Source: Draconibacterium orientale (GTDB lineage: Bacteria; Bacteroidota; Bacteroidia; Bacteroidales; UBA12170). From it: a DNA stretch of 35,957 nucleotides. Position numbers and translations under genes: made by a program. The stretch covers positions 1 to 35,957 of the forward strand of contig DYSN01000027.1 of assembly GCA_020718205.1 (NCBI GenBank). Direction: 5' to 3'. The notes beneath the pieces are model-generated. The model was not told the DNA's origin. It was given only the letters and a program-made list of their open reading frames with translations, and did not search any database. How positions within the stretch are numbered: position 1 is the first letter of the stretch; every line of letters starts with the position of its first letter. Positions 25,965-34,686 of this stretch are shown here, one piece after another.

Positions 25965-25972
25965 TATTTTTG
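25965..25972 (+). promoter_or_regulatory. -7 element of purC
   Basis: TATTTTTG, an exact TAnnTTTG match, with TTTC 23 bases upstream (25938-25941). It lies inside the upstream in-frame extension of the purC open frame, which supports the ATG at 25999 as the true start. Confidence 0.5.
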
Positions 25973-25998
25973 CCCAATCACATTTCAATATATATTCC

Positions 25999-26946
25999 AT
26001 GAACACAATTCTAAAAACAGATTTCAGTTTCCCCGGTCAAACCCATATCTATAAAGGAAAAGTAAGGGATGTTTATACCATCAATCATGATACTTTAGTG
26101 ATGGTGGCCAGCGATCGCATATCGGCTTTCGATGTGGTTTTGCCCAAAGGGATTCCTTATAAAGGACAGGTGCTCAACCAGATAGCGTCTAAATTTTTAG
26201 ATGCAACCGCCGATATTGTCCCCAACTGGAAAATTGAATCGCCCGATCCACAAGTCACCATTGGGGTAAAATGTGAGCCATTTCCAGTAGAAATGATTAT
26301 TAGAGGATATCTCACCGGAAGCAGTTGGAGAACTTATAAATCGGGAGCCAGAGAAATTTGTGGCGTGCCCATTCCCGACGGAATGAAAGAGCATCAACGG
26401 TTCGAAAAACCCATCATCACCCCAACCACCAAAGCTGAGCTTGGGTTGCACGACGAAGATATTTCGAAAGAAGAAATACTGAAAAGCGGGTTGGTTTCGG
26501 AAGCCGATTATGCGCTGCTCGAAAAATACACTCAGGAATTATTTGAGCGCGGAAGCCAGATAGCCGAAGAAAAAGGCCTTTTGTTGGTTGATACCAAATA
26601 CGAATTTGGCAAAAAAGACGGGGTAATTTATCTCATCGACGAAATCCACACCCCCGATTCGAGCAGATATTTCTATAAAGAAGGCTATCAGGAGCGGTTC
26701 GACAGGGGAGAAGCTCAAAAACAACTCAGCAAGGAATTTGTGCGCGAATGGCTCATGGAGAACGGATTTCAGGGGCAAAAAGGTCAACAGGTTCCCGAAA
26801 TGACGGACGAGTTTGTTCAAACCATATCCGAGCGTTATATCGAGCTCTATGAAAAAATTATCGGCGAAGACTTTGTTAAAGCCGATGTGAGCCGGATTCT
26901 GACGCGTGTCGAAAAAAATATTCAGGATTTCCTGAGCCGCGGATAG
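25999..26946 (+). CDS. purC: Phosphoribosylaminoimidazole-succinocarboxamide synthase
   Basis: SAICAR synthetase joins aspartate to CAIR with ATP in purine synthesis. The open frame extends 61 codons further up, but those residues (basic and hydrophobic) do not belong to the family and the -7 element falls within them. The ATG at 25999 gives [20 protein letters not shown], followed by KVRDVYTI, a standard SAICAR synthetase opening. Other motifs are [31 protein letters not shown]-like ([18 protein letters not shown]) and [14 protein letters not shown]. At 315 residues it is the longer Bacteroidota/eukaryote-like form rather than the 237-residue E. coli form. It is divergent from parE. Confidence 0.95.
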   Translation: MNTILKTDFSFPGQTHIYKGKVRDVYTINHDTLVMVASDRISAFDVVLPKGIPYKGQVLNQIASKFLDATADIVPNWKIESPDPQVTIGVKCEPFPVEMIIRGYLTGSSWRTYKSGAREICGVPIPDGMKEHQRFEKPIITPTTKAELGLHDEDISKEEILKSGLVSEADYALLEKYTQELFERGSQIAEEKGLLLVDTKYEFGKKDGVIYLIDEIHTPDSSRYFYKEGYQERFDRGEAQKQLSKEFVREWLMENGFQGQKGQQVPEMTDEFVQTISERYIELYEKIIGEDFVKADVSRILTRVEKNIQDFLSRG

Positions 26947-26961
26947 CTGCGGGGTTTTTTT
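26937..26961 (+). terminator. Weak terminator overlapping the purC stop
   Basis: CCGC (26937-26940) pairs with GCGG (26949-26952) around the stop codon and is followed by seven T bases. The stem is short, so this is a tentative call. Confidence 0.4.
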
Positions 26962-26987
26962 AAAGAATTCTCAGGTATTTCATTGGT

Positions 26988-27022
26988 TTTGGAGCAAGCA
27001 TTGAAAAATAAATATACTTTTG
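26988..27022 (+). promoter_or_regulatory. Promoter of the DUF4249-like lipoprotein gene
   Basis: TTTG (26988-26991), a 23-base spacer and TACTTTTG (27015-27022). The predicted start near 27027 gives a leader of about 21 bases. Confidence 0.55.
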
Positions 27023-27047
27023 TAACACAATACCATAATTCATCAAT

Positions 27048-28016
27048 ATGAATAGATTATTTGCCCTTGTTTTTCTTATTGCATTGGGCTTTGCCACAAC
27101 AAGCTGCGATAAAGAAATCGATATCAACGACGATTATCAGGATATAGCCATAGTTTACGGGCTTATCAATCCCAATGACAGCATCTCGTACCTGAGAATA
27201 GAAAAAGCTTATTTGTCGAATGGCGATATCTATCAGGATGCTCAAATTGCTGATAGTAACCTGTTTCGCAATAAACTCGATGTAAAAGTTTATTCCAACA
27301 ATCGCATTATTACTTTCGATACCATAACCATCTACAATAAAAAAGAAGGCATATTCTATGCCCCAAAAATGGTGGTTTATTATGCGGTGACCAAAGGGCT
27401 CTTAAATACACTGGACACCTACAATCTGGAGATTAAAAACCCCGAAACCGGCCAGGTAATCACCTCGTCCACCTCGCTGATTGATGGCAGTAGCATTCGT
27501 TTCGAATACCCCAATCAAACCATTACTTTCGAATCGGACAAACAGGTGGCTTTTACCTCCATTCCCAATGCCAGGCTTTATCAGCTAAATCTTCGGTTTC
27601 ATTATACCGAAGGACTGATTTCGGGTAGTGATACAACTTTTTCGGAACATGCTGTTGATTGGATTTTCCCCGGCATTACATCGAGAGATTTAACTGGTGG
27701 TGAAGAATTACTTATTGACTATATCGGCGAGCAGTTTTATTCCAATCTTCTTCTCAATATACCCTATAAAGAAAGGGTAGTGCGAATGATTGGTCAATGC
27801 GAAGTGATAGTGAGTGTGGCCGACGAAACATTCAATGTTTATATGGAAGTGAACAAACCCAGCGCATCTATTGTAATCGATCGGCCGGCGTTCACCAATA
27901 TCGAAAATGGCTATGGATTGTTTGCCAGCCGATCGAAAGGCGGGGGCATGTACAGTCTTAACAATTTCACCAAGAACAGACTCAAGACTTTCGAACAGAT
28001 GAATTTTATAAGATAA
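27048..28016 (+). CDS. DUF4249-like lipoprotein
   Basis: A 322-residue surface or periplasmic lipoprotein of unknown function. The signal is FALVFLIALGFATTSC with the lipobox Cys at 20. The mature part opens with an Asp-rich stretch and then DIAIVYGLINPNDSISYLRI, and it closes with RPAFTNIENGYGLFASRSKG. Both match, from memory, the start and end of DUF4249 proteins, beta-rich lipoproteins common in Bacteroidota and often encoded beside TonB-dependent receptors. No receptor gene is adjacent here. It has its own promoter and a strong terminator, so it is a single-gene unit. Confidence 0.7.
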   Translation: MNRLFALVFLIALGFATTSCDKEIDINDDYQDIAIVYGLINPNDSISYLRIEKAYLSNGDIYQDAQIADSNLFRNKLDVKVYSNNRIITFDTITIYNKKEGIFYAPKMVVYYAVTKGLLNTLDTYNLEIKNPETGQVITSSTSLIDGSSIRFEYPNQTITFESDKQVAFTSIPNARLYQLNLRFHYTEGLISGSDTTFSEHAVDWIFPGITSRDLTGGEELLIDYIGEQFYSNLLLNIPYKERVVRMIGQCEVIVSVADETFNVYMEVNKPSASIVIDRPAFTNIENGYGLFASRSKGGGMYSLNNFTKNRLKTFEQMNFIR

Positions 28017-28035
28017 TCTGTTAGATAGAAATTCG

Positions 28036-28064
28036 AGCCCGGTGAGTTTCATCGGGTTTTTTTT
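28036..28064 (+). terminator. Intrinsic terminator after the DUF4249-like gene
   Basis: CCCGGTGA (28038-28045) pairs with TCATCGGG (28049-28056) with one G-T pair, followed by eight T bases (28057-28064). Confidence 0.85.
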
Positions 28065-28078
28065 GCACTTTTGTTACC

Positions 28079-28654
28079 ATGATTCGATTTAAAACCATGC
28101 CGCTAAGCCAGGCTACAAAAGAATATCATTTGGTGCTCATTTCCGGAAGTGGCCGAAATGTTGGGAAAACAACTTTTGCCGCCACCATTATACAGCATCT
28201 GGTCGAGCTGAAATTGAATGTTCTGGCTGTTAAAATTACACCACATTTTCATCATACAATTCCGCCGTTTTGCATTTTTTCGTCGGAGCATTTCATCCTT
28301 TCTCTTGAAAAAGATGCCACTTCGGCCAAAGATACCGGAAGATTTTTGAGAGCAGGCGCCACCGACACATTTTTCCTTCAGGTTCAGGACTTTCATCTCG
28401 CCGAGGCTTTCGAATACACGTCGGCTTTCTTCCCGCCCGGCAGCTTTGTGGTGGTAGAATCGGGAGGGCTGGCTAAAATTCTGAAACCCGATTATCATTT
28501 CTTTATCCAACCGGCTCAACCCGCCGAAATAAAACCATCGGCTCTCGAAATTGGTCAAAGAGCCCATCAAATCATTCATTTCGATGGAATTCAATTCGAT
28601 TTCGAAATAGAAAAGATTCGCGTAGACCACCATAAATTGATTTGGAATGCGTAG
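28079..28654 (+). CDS. MobB-like P-loop NTPase
   Basis: A 191-residue nucleotide-binding protein. The first strand and P-loop read HLVLISGSGRNVGKTTFAAT (Walker A GSGRNVGKT at about 24-32), then LNVLAVKITPHFHH, in the style of MobB, the accessory GTPase of molybdopterin guanine dinucleotide synthesis. The later FVVVESGGLAKIL resembles the Walker B strand region. It lacks clear further MobB landmarks, so it may instead be another small P-loop enzyme of the same superfamily. The start could be ATG 28079 or 28097. It lies 22 bases before guaD on the same strand. No molybdenum enzyme is in the window, though guanine deaminase makes xanthine, the substrate of a molybdoenzyme. Confidence 0.6.
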   Translation: MIRFKTMPLSQATKEYHLVLISGSGRNVGKTTFAATIIQHLVELKLNVLAVKITPHFHHTIPPFCIFSSEHFILSLEKDATSAKDTGRFLRAGATDTFFLQVQDFHLAEAFEYTSAFFPPGSFVVVESGGLAKILKPDYHFFIQPAQPAEIKPSALEIGQRAHQIIHFDGIQFDFEIEKIRVDHHKLIWNA

Positions 28655-28676
28655 ATTTGGAAATAAATAGAATAAT

Positions 28677-29957
28677 ATGACCACCAGCGGAAGCATCGCC
28701 ATCAGAGCCAAAATTTTTCATTTTCTGAGTCCGGATGAATATGTCTTTTTCGAAGATGGATTGCTTATTGTAGAACGGGGATTTGTGAGCCGTTTAGGCA
28801 ATTACAGCGAGCTTTCAGCCGAAATTCCCCACGAATGCATGTATATTGATGAACGCGATAAATGGATTTTTCCGGGTTTTATCGATGGTCATATTCATGC
28901 AGTACAAACCCGGGTAATTGCCTCGTTTGGTGCCGATTTGCTCCAATGGCTCGAAAACTATACTTTTCCCGCGGAAAAACTTTTCGAAGATGAAAACTAT
29001 GCTCAATTAGAAACTGATTTCTTTTTTAGTCAGATGCTAAAAAATGGAACCACCACTGCTGCCATCTATACCTCGGTTCATGCTCAGTCGCTCAAAGCTG
29101 TGATGAACAAGGCTGCCAGCTTGAATATGCGCATCATGGCCGGAAAGACGAATATGGATAGAAACGCCCCCCCGGACCTTTGCGAAGAAACGGCGGCAAC
29201 TTTTAGTCAAACCGAAATGTTTATTCAGGAATATGAGGGCAAGCACCGTCTGGAATACATACTTACTCCGCGCTTTGCCATCACCAGCTCGCACGAACAG
29301 ATGCTTCATTTACAGGAACTTAATAAAAAATTTCCGCACATTAAAGTTCAAACCCACCTCTCCGAAAATCACGCCGAAATAAATGAGACCCTCAAGCTTT
29401 TTCCCGAAGCCAAAGACTATTTGGGGGTTTATGAATCCTATGGTTTGGTTAATTCCGGAACCCTTCTGGGTCATGCCATACATTTAAGCGACACTGAGTG
29501 GGAGCGGGTTCGGGAGCATAAAGCATCGTTGATTCATTGCCCCACTTCCAATTTGTTTTTGGGATCGGGTTTGTTTAATCTTCAAAAGGCCTTGGACATG
29601 GGTATTCCGGTTGGTCTTGGCTCGGATATTGGTGCCGGAACCAGTTTTTCTATGCTGCAAACTGCGGCAGCTGCTTATCAGGTTGCTGCCCTGAGAGGAC
29701 AGAAAACAGATGCTTTCAAACTTTTTTACCTGATAACTTTGGGCGGAGCCAAAGCACTTGGGGTTGAGCAAAAGATAGGTAGTTTTTTACCAGGCAAGGA
29801 AGCTGATTTTTTAGTGTTGAATCCCATGGCAGACACTATGCTGTCTAAAAAAATTTCAGTAGAATGCAGTCTGCACGACAAATTGTTTTCGTTCATTTTT
29901 CTGGGAAACGAGCAAATAGTTGATTCTGTTTATCTTATGGGAAATCGGGTTATCTAA
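28677..29957 (+). CDS. guaD: Guanine deaminase
   Basis: Hydrolyses guanine to xanthine and ammonia in purine salvage and breakdown. The 426-residue amidohydrolase has the metal motif PGFIDGHIHAVQ (His72, His74). The guanine-deaminase-type segment GADLLQWLENYTFPAEK follows. Further metal or catalytic residues are His227 in QTHLSENHAE, His in GHAIHLSDTEW and Asp in GLGSDIGAGTSFSM. HCPTSNLFLGSGLFN is the diagnostic guanine-binding region. It has full family length. It overlaps nothing and probably shares a transcript with the MobB-like gene. Confidence 0.93.
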   Translation: MTTSGSIAIRAKIFHFLSPDEYVFFEDGLLIVERGFVSRLGNYSELSAEIPHECMYIDERDKWIFPGFIDGHIHAVQTRVIASFGADLLQWLENYTFPAEKLFEDENYAQLETDFFFSQMLKNGTTTAAIYTSVHAQSLKAVMNKAASLNMRIMAGKTNMDRNAPPDLCEETAATFSQTEMFIQEYEGKHRLEYILTPRFAITSSHEQMLHLQELNKKFPHIKVQTHLSENHAEINETLKLFPEAKDYLGVYESYGLVNSGTLLGHAIHLSDTEWERVREHKASLIHCPTSNLFLGSGLFNLQKALDMGIPVGLGSDIGAGTSFSMLQTAAAAYQVAALRGQKTDAFKLFYLITLGGAKALGVEQKIGSFLPGKEADFLVLNPMADTMLSKKISVECSLHDKLFSFIFLGNEQIVDSVYLMGNRVI

Positions 29958-30007
29958 TATTTTTCATTTCAAAACACTGCTTTTACACGCAACTTCAAAC
30001 AACTTAT

Positions 30008-30015
30008 TATCTTTG
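30008..30015 (+). promoter_or_regulatory. -7 element of meaB, with a Shine-Dalgarno site
   Basis: TATCTTTG is an exact TAnnTTTG match, with a T run (29981-29984) 23 bases upstream. AGGAG at 30019-30023, six bases before the ATG at 30030, is one of the few clear Shine-Dalgarno sites in the window. Confidence 0.5.
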
Positions 30016-30029
30016 TTCAGGAGTAAGTC

Positions 30030-31133
30030 ATGAAAAGCAATCTGGAGAAATCGGCACTAAAAGTAATGGAAGGCATAGAACAGCCCGCACCCATAAATCC
30101 GCGTTTTGTTTCAGGCAAAAGAACAGTTGCTGTAAATCAGCCTGCTTCGTGGTATGTAGATGGCATCAGAAATGATGACCGAAGTATTTTAAGCAGAGCC
30201 ATTACTCTGGTTGAGAGCAGTTTGCCGGCACATTATCAGTTGGCACAGGAAGTAATAGAAGCTTGCCTGCCTTTTTCGGGTCAATCGGTTCGAATTGGTA
30301 TTACCGGAGTTCCTGGCGTTGGTAAAAGCACATTTATCGAAGCATTTGGTTCCCGGATTATCCAAAAGACCGGCAAGAAACTGGCTGTACTTGCCATCGA
30401 TCCCAGTAGTCAGCGGACAAAAGGATCTATTCTGGGCGATAAAACCCGCATGGAAAAACTCACCAATAATCCCAACGCTTTTATCCGACCTTCGCCCTCG
30501 GCAGGTTCGCTGGGCGGAGTTGCCCAAAAAACCCGCGAAAGCATTATCCTTTGCGAAGCTGCTGGCTATGAAATTGTTTTTGTGGAAACAGTGGGAGTAG
30601 GACAAAGCGAAACCGAAGTTCACGGAATGGTCGACTTTTTCCTTCTGCTGATGCTGGCGGGTGCCGGCGACGAATTGCAGGGGATTAAAAGGGGTATCAT
30701 GGAAATGGCCGATGCCATTGCTATCAATAAAGCCGATGGCGATAATAAGCCCAAAGCCGAACTGGCCCGCCGCGAATATGCCAATGCATTGCATTTGTTT
30801 CCACCTCCCGATTCGGGCTGGATTCCACAAACCAATACCTGTTCCGCATATACCGGCGATGGTATTCCCGAAATCTGGAACATGATTGATGCCTATATCT
30901 CGGAAACTAAGCAAAATGGCTATTTCGACCAAAAGCGCAGGGAGCAATCCAAACTTGTGATGCTGGGAAATATCGAAAGAAACCTGAAGAATGGTTTCTT
31001 TCAAAATTATCAGATTAAATCAATGCTCCCGATGGTTCAGGAAAAAATACTCAAAAACGAAATATCGGCTTATAAAGGGGCCGAATTATTATTAGAAACC
31101 TATTTTAAAAGTAAAGATATTGGCAAAAGATAA
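30030..31133 (+). CDS. meaB: MeaB/ArgK-type GTPase (methylmalonyl-CoA mutase chaperone)
   Basis: A G3E GTPase that protects and reloads adenosylcobalamin-dependent methylmalonyl-CoA mutase. The 367 residues carry Walker [10 protein letters not shown] (93-101), [38 protein letters not shown], the Walker B/switch [13 protein letters not shown] and the base-specificity motif NKADGD. Length matches the family. The mutase genes are not in the window. The start of the exosortase-like gene lies inside its 3' end, so the two are translationally close and likely co-transcribed. This is the second B12-linked gene in the window besides the MerR/B12 regulator, but the two are 25 kb apart and no link is shown. 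Confidence 0.93.
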   Translation: MKSNLEKSALKVMEGIEQPAPINPRFVSGKRTVAVNQPASWYVDGIRNDDRSILSRAITLVESSLPAHYQLAQEVIEACLPFSGQSVRIGITGVPGVGKSTFIEAFGSRIIQKTGKKLAVLAIDPSSQRTKGSILGDKTRMEKLTNNPNAFIRPSPSAGSLGGVAQKTRESIILCEAAGYEIVFVETVGVGQSETEVHGMVDFFLLLMLAGAGDELQGIKRGIMEMADAIAINKADGDNKPKAELARREYANALHLFPPPDSGWIPQTNTCSAYTGDGIPEIWNMIDAYISETKQNGYFDQKRREQSKLVMLGNIERNLKNGFFQNYQIKSMLPMVQEKILKNEISAYKGAELLLETYFKSKDIGKR

Positions 31134-31689
31134 AATAGAAATCAAGAAAGAAGCGAAGCAGCAGAAGATTTCAGAGAAATTAGAAAAAGCGCGAAGAGGC
31201 GAAGTCTTTGCACGTTTAAAACCACTCCTATATAGTTTTGCTTTGTGGGGGGGACTCATGGGAATTATTTATATTCCATTCATTTACAATGCGATAATTG
31301 AGTTTTTTGTTGCCTTTGTAGTCAGTTCAACCATCCTGTTAGGTAAAATTCTGTTCATTCCTGTGGAGACATCAGGCAGCCCATTGATTACGGTGGCAGG
31401 ATATACCATGAAGGTTATTTTTGAGTGTACAGCCTATAATTTCTATCTCTTTGCATTGGCTCTGGTGGTCTTTGCCCAATGGAAAATAAAAGACAAGCTC
31501 ATCAATCTGGCCATTTTCATTTTTTCCATTTTCTTTCTGAATGCCTTCCGCTTCATTATCATGGGATATGTGGGAAAGTTTTGGCCAAACATGTTTCATC
31601 AGATTCACGATTATGTCTGGACCATTGTTTTTGGTCTGGTAGTCTTTGTACTCTATATTTGGCGTAACGATAAAAGTATGATAAAATGA
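31120..31689 (+). CDS. Exosortase/archaeosortase-family membrane protein
   Basis: A 189-residue protein with a Lys-rich cytoplasmic N-terminus (about 1-33) and about five membrane helices. It resembles exosortases, transpeptidase-like enzymes that cut C-terminal sorting signals. The three catalytic residues are in place: Cys103 in [12 protein letters not shown], Arg144 in [13 protein letters not shown] and His160/His163 in [10 protein letters not shown], each at the edge of a helix. The start is unusual: TTG at 31120, overlapping meaB by 14 bases; the next Met is residue 47, too late. It overlaps the next gene by four bases (ATGA), so the two should be made together. No protein with a tripartite C-terminal sorting signal is encoded in the window. 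The subfamily is not assigned. Confidence 0.78.
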   Translation: MAKDKIEIKKEAKQQKISEKLEKARRGEVFARLKPLLYSFALWGGLMGIIYIPFIYNAIIEFFVAFVVSSTILLGKILFIPVETSGSPLITVAGYTMKVIFECTAYNFYLFALALVVFAQWKIKDKLINLAIFIFSIFFLNAFRFIIMGYVGKFWPNMFHQIHDYVWTIVFGLVVFVLYIWRNDKSMIK

Positions 31690-32186
31690 TAAAAAAGATA
31701 TCAATTCTTCTGGGGAGCTCTGTTTTGCTCTTTGGTTTCTGGCTTATGGGTCTCGAAAAAGTATATTCCTGGATTCTTTATTATGGAGCTTCGGCTTTAC
31801 TATCACCTTTTTCGTCGGTTACTCCGGTGTTGAAATCAGAAAAAATGCACCCGGATTTTTGCGTGGCCGTGGGAAAGGAAGGCTACTGTATGGAGTTGGA
31901 ATTGTTTGGCTTATCGGTTGTGGTGATGCTAAGCTGGTATATTCTTCTCATTTTTCTGCAACGAAATAAAGCCATGGTCATCACAGCATTCAAGCATATA
32001 GCCATTTTCTATCTGCTTCAGGTTCTCACCATGACCACTCTGGCTCTTTACGATTTTGGCAGCTTTTTTCAGCAGGCCAACAATGCCCTGAGGCAGAGTT
32101 TTATCATTTTCGCCCTGCTTTTTATCATTTGGGACAACTATATGTATCGCATATTCACCTTCTCCCCCGAAAAGGAGAACCTTTAA
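31686..32186 (+). CDS. Membrane protein coupled to the exosortase-like gene
   Basis: A 166-residue protein with about four membrane helices (roughly 5-25, 72-92, 100-122 and 137-157) and an outside loop holding two cysteines (Cys59, Cys68). I do not recognise a named family. Its overall layout parallels the preceding exosortase-like protein: a helix, a polar loop with a short VAVGKEGYCME strand-like part, then three helices. If aligned by eye, ELFGLSVVVM falls where the first protein has [10 protein letters not shown], and the Arg and His positions are also not kept. It could thus be a catalytically dead relative or partner; this is inference. The start overlaps the previous stop by four bases. 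Confidence 0.7.
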   Translation: MIKKISILLGSSVLLFGFWLMGLEKVYSWILYYGASALLSPFSSVTPVLKSEKMHPDFCVAVGKEGYCMELELFGLSVVVMLSWYILLIFLQRNKAMVITAFKHIAIFYLLQVLTMTTLALYDFGSFFQQANNALRQSFIIFALLFIIWDNYMYRIFTFSPEKENL

Positions 32187-32210
32187 AAATCCACTTTAAA
32201 AATATCGTTT

Positions 32211-32711
32211 ATGAATAAAATTTTTATGGTTTTAGGATTTCTGGGGTTTCTGGTTTTGTTGGTCTCCTGCGAAACCAAACAGGAATCGGCTCAGGAAATA
32301 ATGTCAATGCAACCAGTATACGACTCGGTGAAAGCTGCCCAATATGGTGCCGACGATTATGGTATGAAAAAATATATTGTGGCATTTTTAAAACGCGGAC
32401 CAGCTTTTGGTGTCAATCCAGACAGTGCTGAAATATTGCAAATGGCTCATTTGAAAAATATTATGCGGATGGCCGATGAAGGAAAGTTGGTTGTGGCGGG
32501 CCCATTTTTGGGGAATCAAAGCATCAGGGGGATTTATATCTTTAATGTTTCAACCATTTCCGAAGCCCAGAAACTCACCCTCACCGATCCGGCCATCAAA
32601 GCAGGAATTCTGGAAATGGAGTTGTTGGAGTGGTATGGCTCGGCAGCCCTCATCGACGTGAATAGAAACCACAGAATTTTCGAAAAGAAAAACATTCTTT
32701 CCACCGAATAA
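32211..32711 (+). CDS. YCII-domain lipoprotein
   Basis: A 166-residue protein with a lipoprotein signal (FLGFLVLLVSC, Cys20) and a YciI-like ferredoxin-fold domain (about 50-145). Visible family segments are KKYIVAFLKRGPAFG, AHLKNIMRMADEGKLVVAGP, IRGIYIFNVSTISEAQ and the closing LEMELLEWYGSAAL. YCII proteins are small, mostly cytoplasmic and of unclear role; the His of AHLKNI and the following Asp are the usual candidate active residues. A lipid-anchored version outside the cytoplasm is less common. It lies 24 bases after the membrane protein and probably ends the meaB-exosortase transcript. Confidence 0.82.
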   Translation: MNKIFMVLGFLGFLVLLVSCETKQESAQEIMSMQPVYDSVKAAQYGADDYGMKKYIVAFLKRGPAFGVNPDSAEILQMAHLKNIMRMADEGKLVVAGPFLGNQSIRGIYIFNVSTISEAQKLTLTDPAIKAGILEMELLEWYGSAALIDVNRNHRIFEKKNILSTE

Positions 32712-32737
32712 TATTTCCGGACTTGTTCAATATGCTC

Positions 32738-32760
32738 AAAATCTGCAATTAACAGATTTT
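32738..32760 (+). terminator. Possible terminator after the YCII lipoprotein gene
   Basis: AAAATCTG (32738-32745) pairs perfectly with CAGATTTT (32753-32760) over a seven-base loop. The following bases are AT-rich but not a clean T run. Confidence 0.45.
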
Positions 32761-32822
32761 ATTACTTTATCATTTCGTTAAGTTCTCCCGGCAAGGGCTA
32801 CCTTGGGCATACAAATCGATTT

Positions 32823-32858
32823 TTTGGTTTTTAAGGCCGAAAAAAATAATTACTTTAG
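32823..32858 (+). promoter_or_regulatory. Candidate promoter of the hydrolase-deoD-SDR run
   Basis: TTTG-like TTTTTGG (TTTG 32823-32826), a 24-base spacer and TACTTTAG (32851-32858), one base off TAnnTTTG. The leader to the ATG at 32969 would be about 105 bases. Confidence 0.35.
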
Positions 32859-32968
32859 CCACCAATAAAAAATCTGATTTATAGCGAGCATGTTCGTTGG
32901 TGTTAAAAAAACAGGGTTGATGATTCATATGCGGGTTTCAGCCAGAAATTATTTTAATTCTACAGAGG

Positions 32969-33967
32969 ATGAAAAAGTTTTTAATTGTCGTAGTAGCTTT
33001 GGCCATTCTGGTGGTCATGGGTCCAAAAACCGAAAAACCAGGCATTGACGGACATGTGCCGGTTATTAGTCAAACAGTTGATTTACAGTTGCTAAAACAA
33101 GAAATCGATCAAAAGGAGAGCATCACCCCTTTCATTAAACCTAACAATGCTTCACGAATTATATTTGCCGACAGCATTCCACAGAAAACAGATTGGTGCC
33201 TGCTCTATATTCATGGATTCTCGGCCAGCCCGCAAGAAGGATATCCGGTGAACGAAGACTTTGCCAAACGCTATCATATGAATGCCTACATACCGCGTCT
33301 GCATGAGCATGGCCTCGAAACAGGTCAGAATTTGCTCAATATGACGCCCGACAAGCTCATTCAGTCGGCAAAAGATGCTTTGCAAATTGCCCGCCAAATG
33401 GGCGAAAAAGTAATTCTGATGAGTACCTCAACCGGGGGAACCTTGTCTTTAATTTTGGCCGCAGACAATCCGGAAATTGCAGGGCTCATTCTTTATGCCC
33501 CTAATATCGAAATGAAAGAAGATATGACTAAAATATTAACCTATCCCTGGGGTTTGCAAATTGGAAAAATGGTGAGCGGCGAGATGATTACCTATCCCGA
33601 TGATCCGGAAATGGTGAAAAAATACTGGCAATCAAGCTATCGCGTAGAAGCTGTAGCTTATCTTCAAAGCCTGGTGGAAAACACCATGAACGAAAAAACA
33701 TTCGATAAAATTCACCAGCCTGCCTTTTTGGGGTACTATTTCAAAGATGAGCTCAACCAGGATAACACTGTGAAAGTGAGTGCCATGCTCGAAATGTTCG
33801 ACGAGCTGTCCACGCCCGACGAGCTAAAAAGAAAAGTCGCCTTTGCCACTGTTGGTGTGCATCCTTTTGCCTCCGACATAAAGTCGAAAGATATTCCCGC
33901 AGTTGAGGCCGAAACCTTTAAATTTGCTGAGGAGATTTTAGAATTAACCCCAGAAAAAACCGAGTAA
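32969..33967 (+). CDS. Alpha/beta hydrolase (lipase/esterase type)
   Basis: A 332-residue serine hydrolase with an N-terminal membrane anchor or uncleaved signal ([14 protein letters not shown], 4-17). The oxyanion loop is [20 protein letters not shown], and the nucleophile elbow is [12 protein letters not shown], with Ser154 in S-x-S-x-G where the usual first Gly is Ser. Candidate acid and base are the Asp in [11 protein letters not shown] and the His in VGVHPFAS. The fold fits carboxylesterases and monoglyceride lipases. The substrate is unknown. Its stop is one base before the deoD start, so the two are co-transcribed. Confidence 0.85.
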   Translation: MKKFLIVVVALAILVVMGPKTEKPGIDGHVPVISQTVDLQLLKQEIDQKESITPFIKPNNASRIIFADSIPQKTDWCLLYIHGFSASPQEGYPVNEDFAKRYHMNAYIPRLHEHGLETGQNLLNMTPDKLIQSAKDALQIARQMGEKVILMSTSTGGTLSLILAADNPEIAGLILYAPNIEMKEDMTKILTYPWGLQIGKMVSGEMITYPDDPEMVKKYWQSSYRVEAVAYLQSLVENTMNEKTFDKIHQPAFLGYYFKDELNQDNTVKVSAMLEMFDELSTPDELKRKVAFATVGVHPFASDIKSKDIPAVEAETFKFAEEILELTPEKTE

Positions 33968-33968
33968 A

Positions 33969-34673
33969 ATGAGTATACATATTGATGCAAAACCAGGCGA
34001 CATTGCCGAATCGATTCTCCTTCCGGGCGATCCGCTACGTGCAAAATTTATTGCCGAAAACTATCTCACCGAGCCCAAACTTTATAATAATGTTCGTGGC
34101 ATGCTGGGTTACACAGGCTTCTATAAAGGAAAACGTGTATCGGTTCAGGGCACAGGAATGGGGTTGCCTTCAATTAGCATTTATCTTCACGAACTCATGC
34201 GCGATTATGGGGTGCAAAAACTGATGCGGATAGGTACCTGCGGAACCATAATTCCAAATGTAAACCTGAAAGACGTGGTTTTAGCTCAGGCTTCTTCCAC
34301 CGACAATGCCATGAACCTGCTCAGATTCGACGGAATGAGCTATGCCCCCATTGCAGATTTCGAATTGCTCAAAGCTGCGTGGGATGCGGCAAAACTGGCA
34401 AACCTCGATGTAAAAGTTGGAAATGTTCTGGCTTCCGATACATTTTATAACGACGATTATATAAAAGACCCCTATAAAAAATGGCGCGATTTCGGCGTGA
34501 TGGTGGTGGAAATGGAATCGGCCGCTTTATATACCCTGGCTGCCAAATATGGCCGAAAAGCACTCACAATGCTCACGGTGAGCGATAGTTTGCTTACTGG
34601 CGAAAAATGCACCCCCGAAGATCGTCAGCTCACTTTTACCCAAATGATAGAAATAGCTCTCGAAATAGCCTAA
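33969..34673 (+). CDS. deoD: Purine-nucleoside phosphorylase, DeoD type
   Basis: Cleaves purine (deoxy)nucleosides with phosphate for salvage. The 234-residue protein is the hexameric bacterial form: [19 protein letters not shown] (phosphate-binding Gly-Asp-Pro-Leu-Arg), [30 protein letters not shown] (ribose-binding Met-Glu) and the catalytic Asp in [11 protein letters not shown]. Length is standard (about 235-240). It follows the hydrolase by one base and precedes the SDR gene by 13. Confidence 0.96.
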   Translation: MSIHIDAKPGDIAESILLPGDPLRAKFIAENYLTEPKLYNNVRGMLGYTGFYKGKRVSVQGTGMGLPSISIYLHELMRDYGVQKLMRIGTCGTIIPNVNLKDVVLAQASSTDNAMNLLRFDGMSYAPIADFELLKAAWDAAKLANLDVKVGNVLASDTFYNDDYIKDPYKKWRDFGVMVVEMESAALYTLAAKYGRKALTMLTVSDSLLTGEKCTPEDRQLTFTQMIEIALEIA

Positions 34674-34686
34674 AGAAACATAAAAA

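Noticed and set aside
25816-25998. N-terminal extension of purC from the upstream ATG
   Set aside because: The extra residues do not fit the family, and the -7 element lies inside this stretch.
28103-28711. Long minus-strand open frame opposite the MobB-like gene
   Set aside because: It has no protein motif and is antisense to a gene with a clear P-loop.
30189-31004. 271-codon minus-strand open frame opposite meaB
   Set aside because: It is a shadow of the meaB coding sequence, which has all G3E GTPase motifs.
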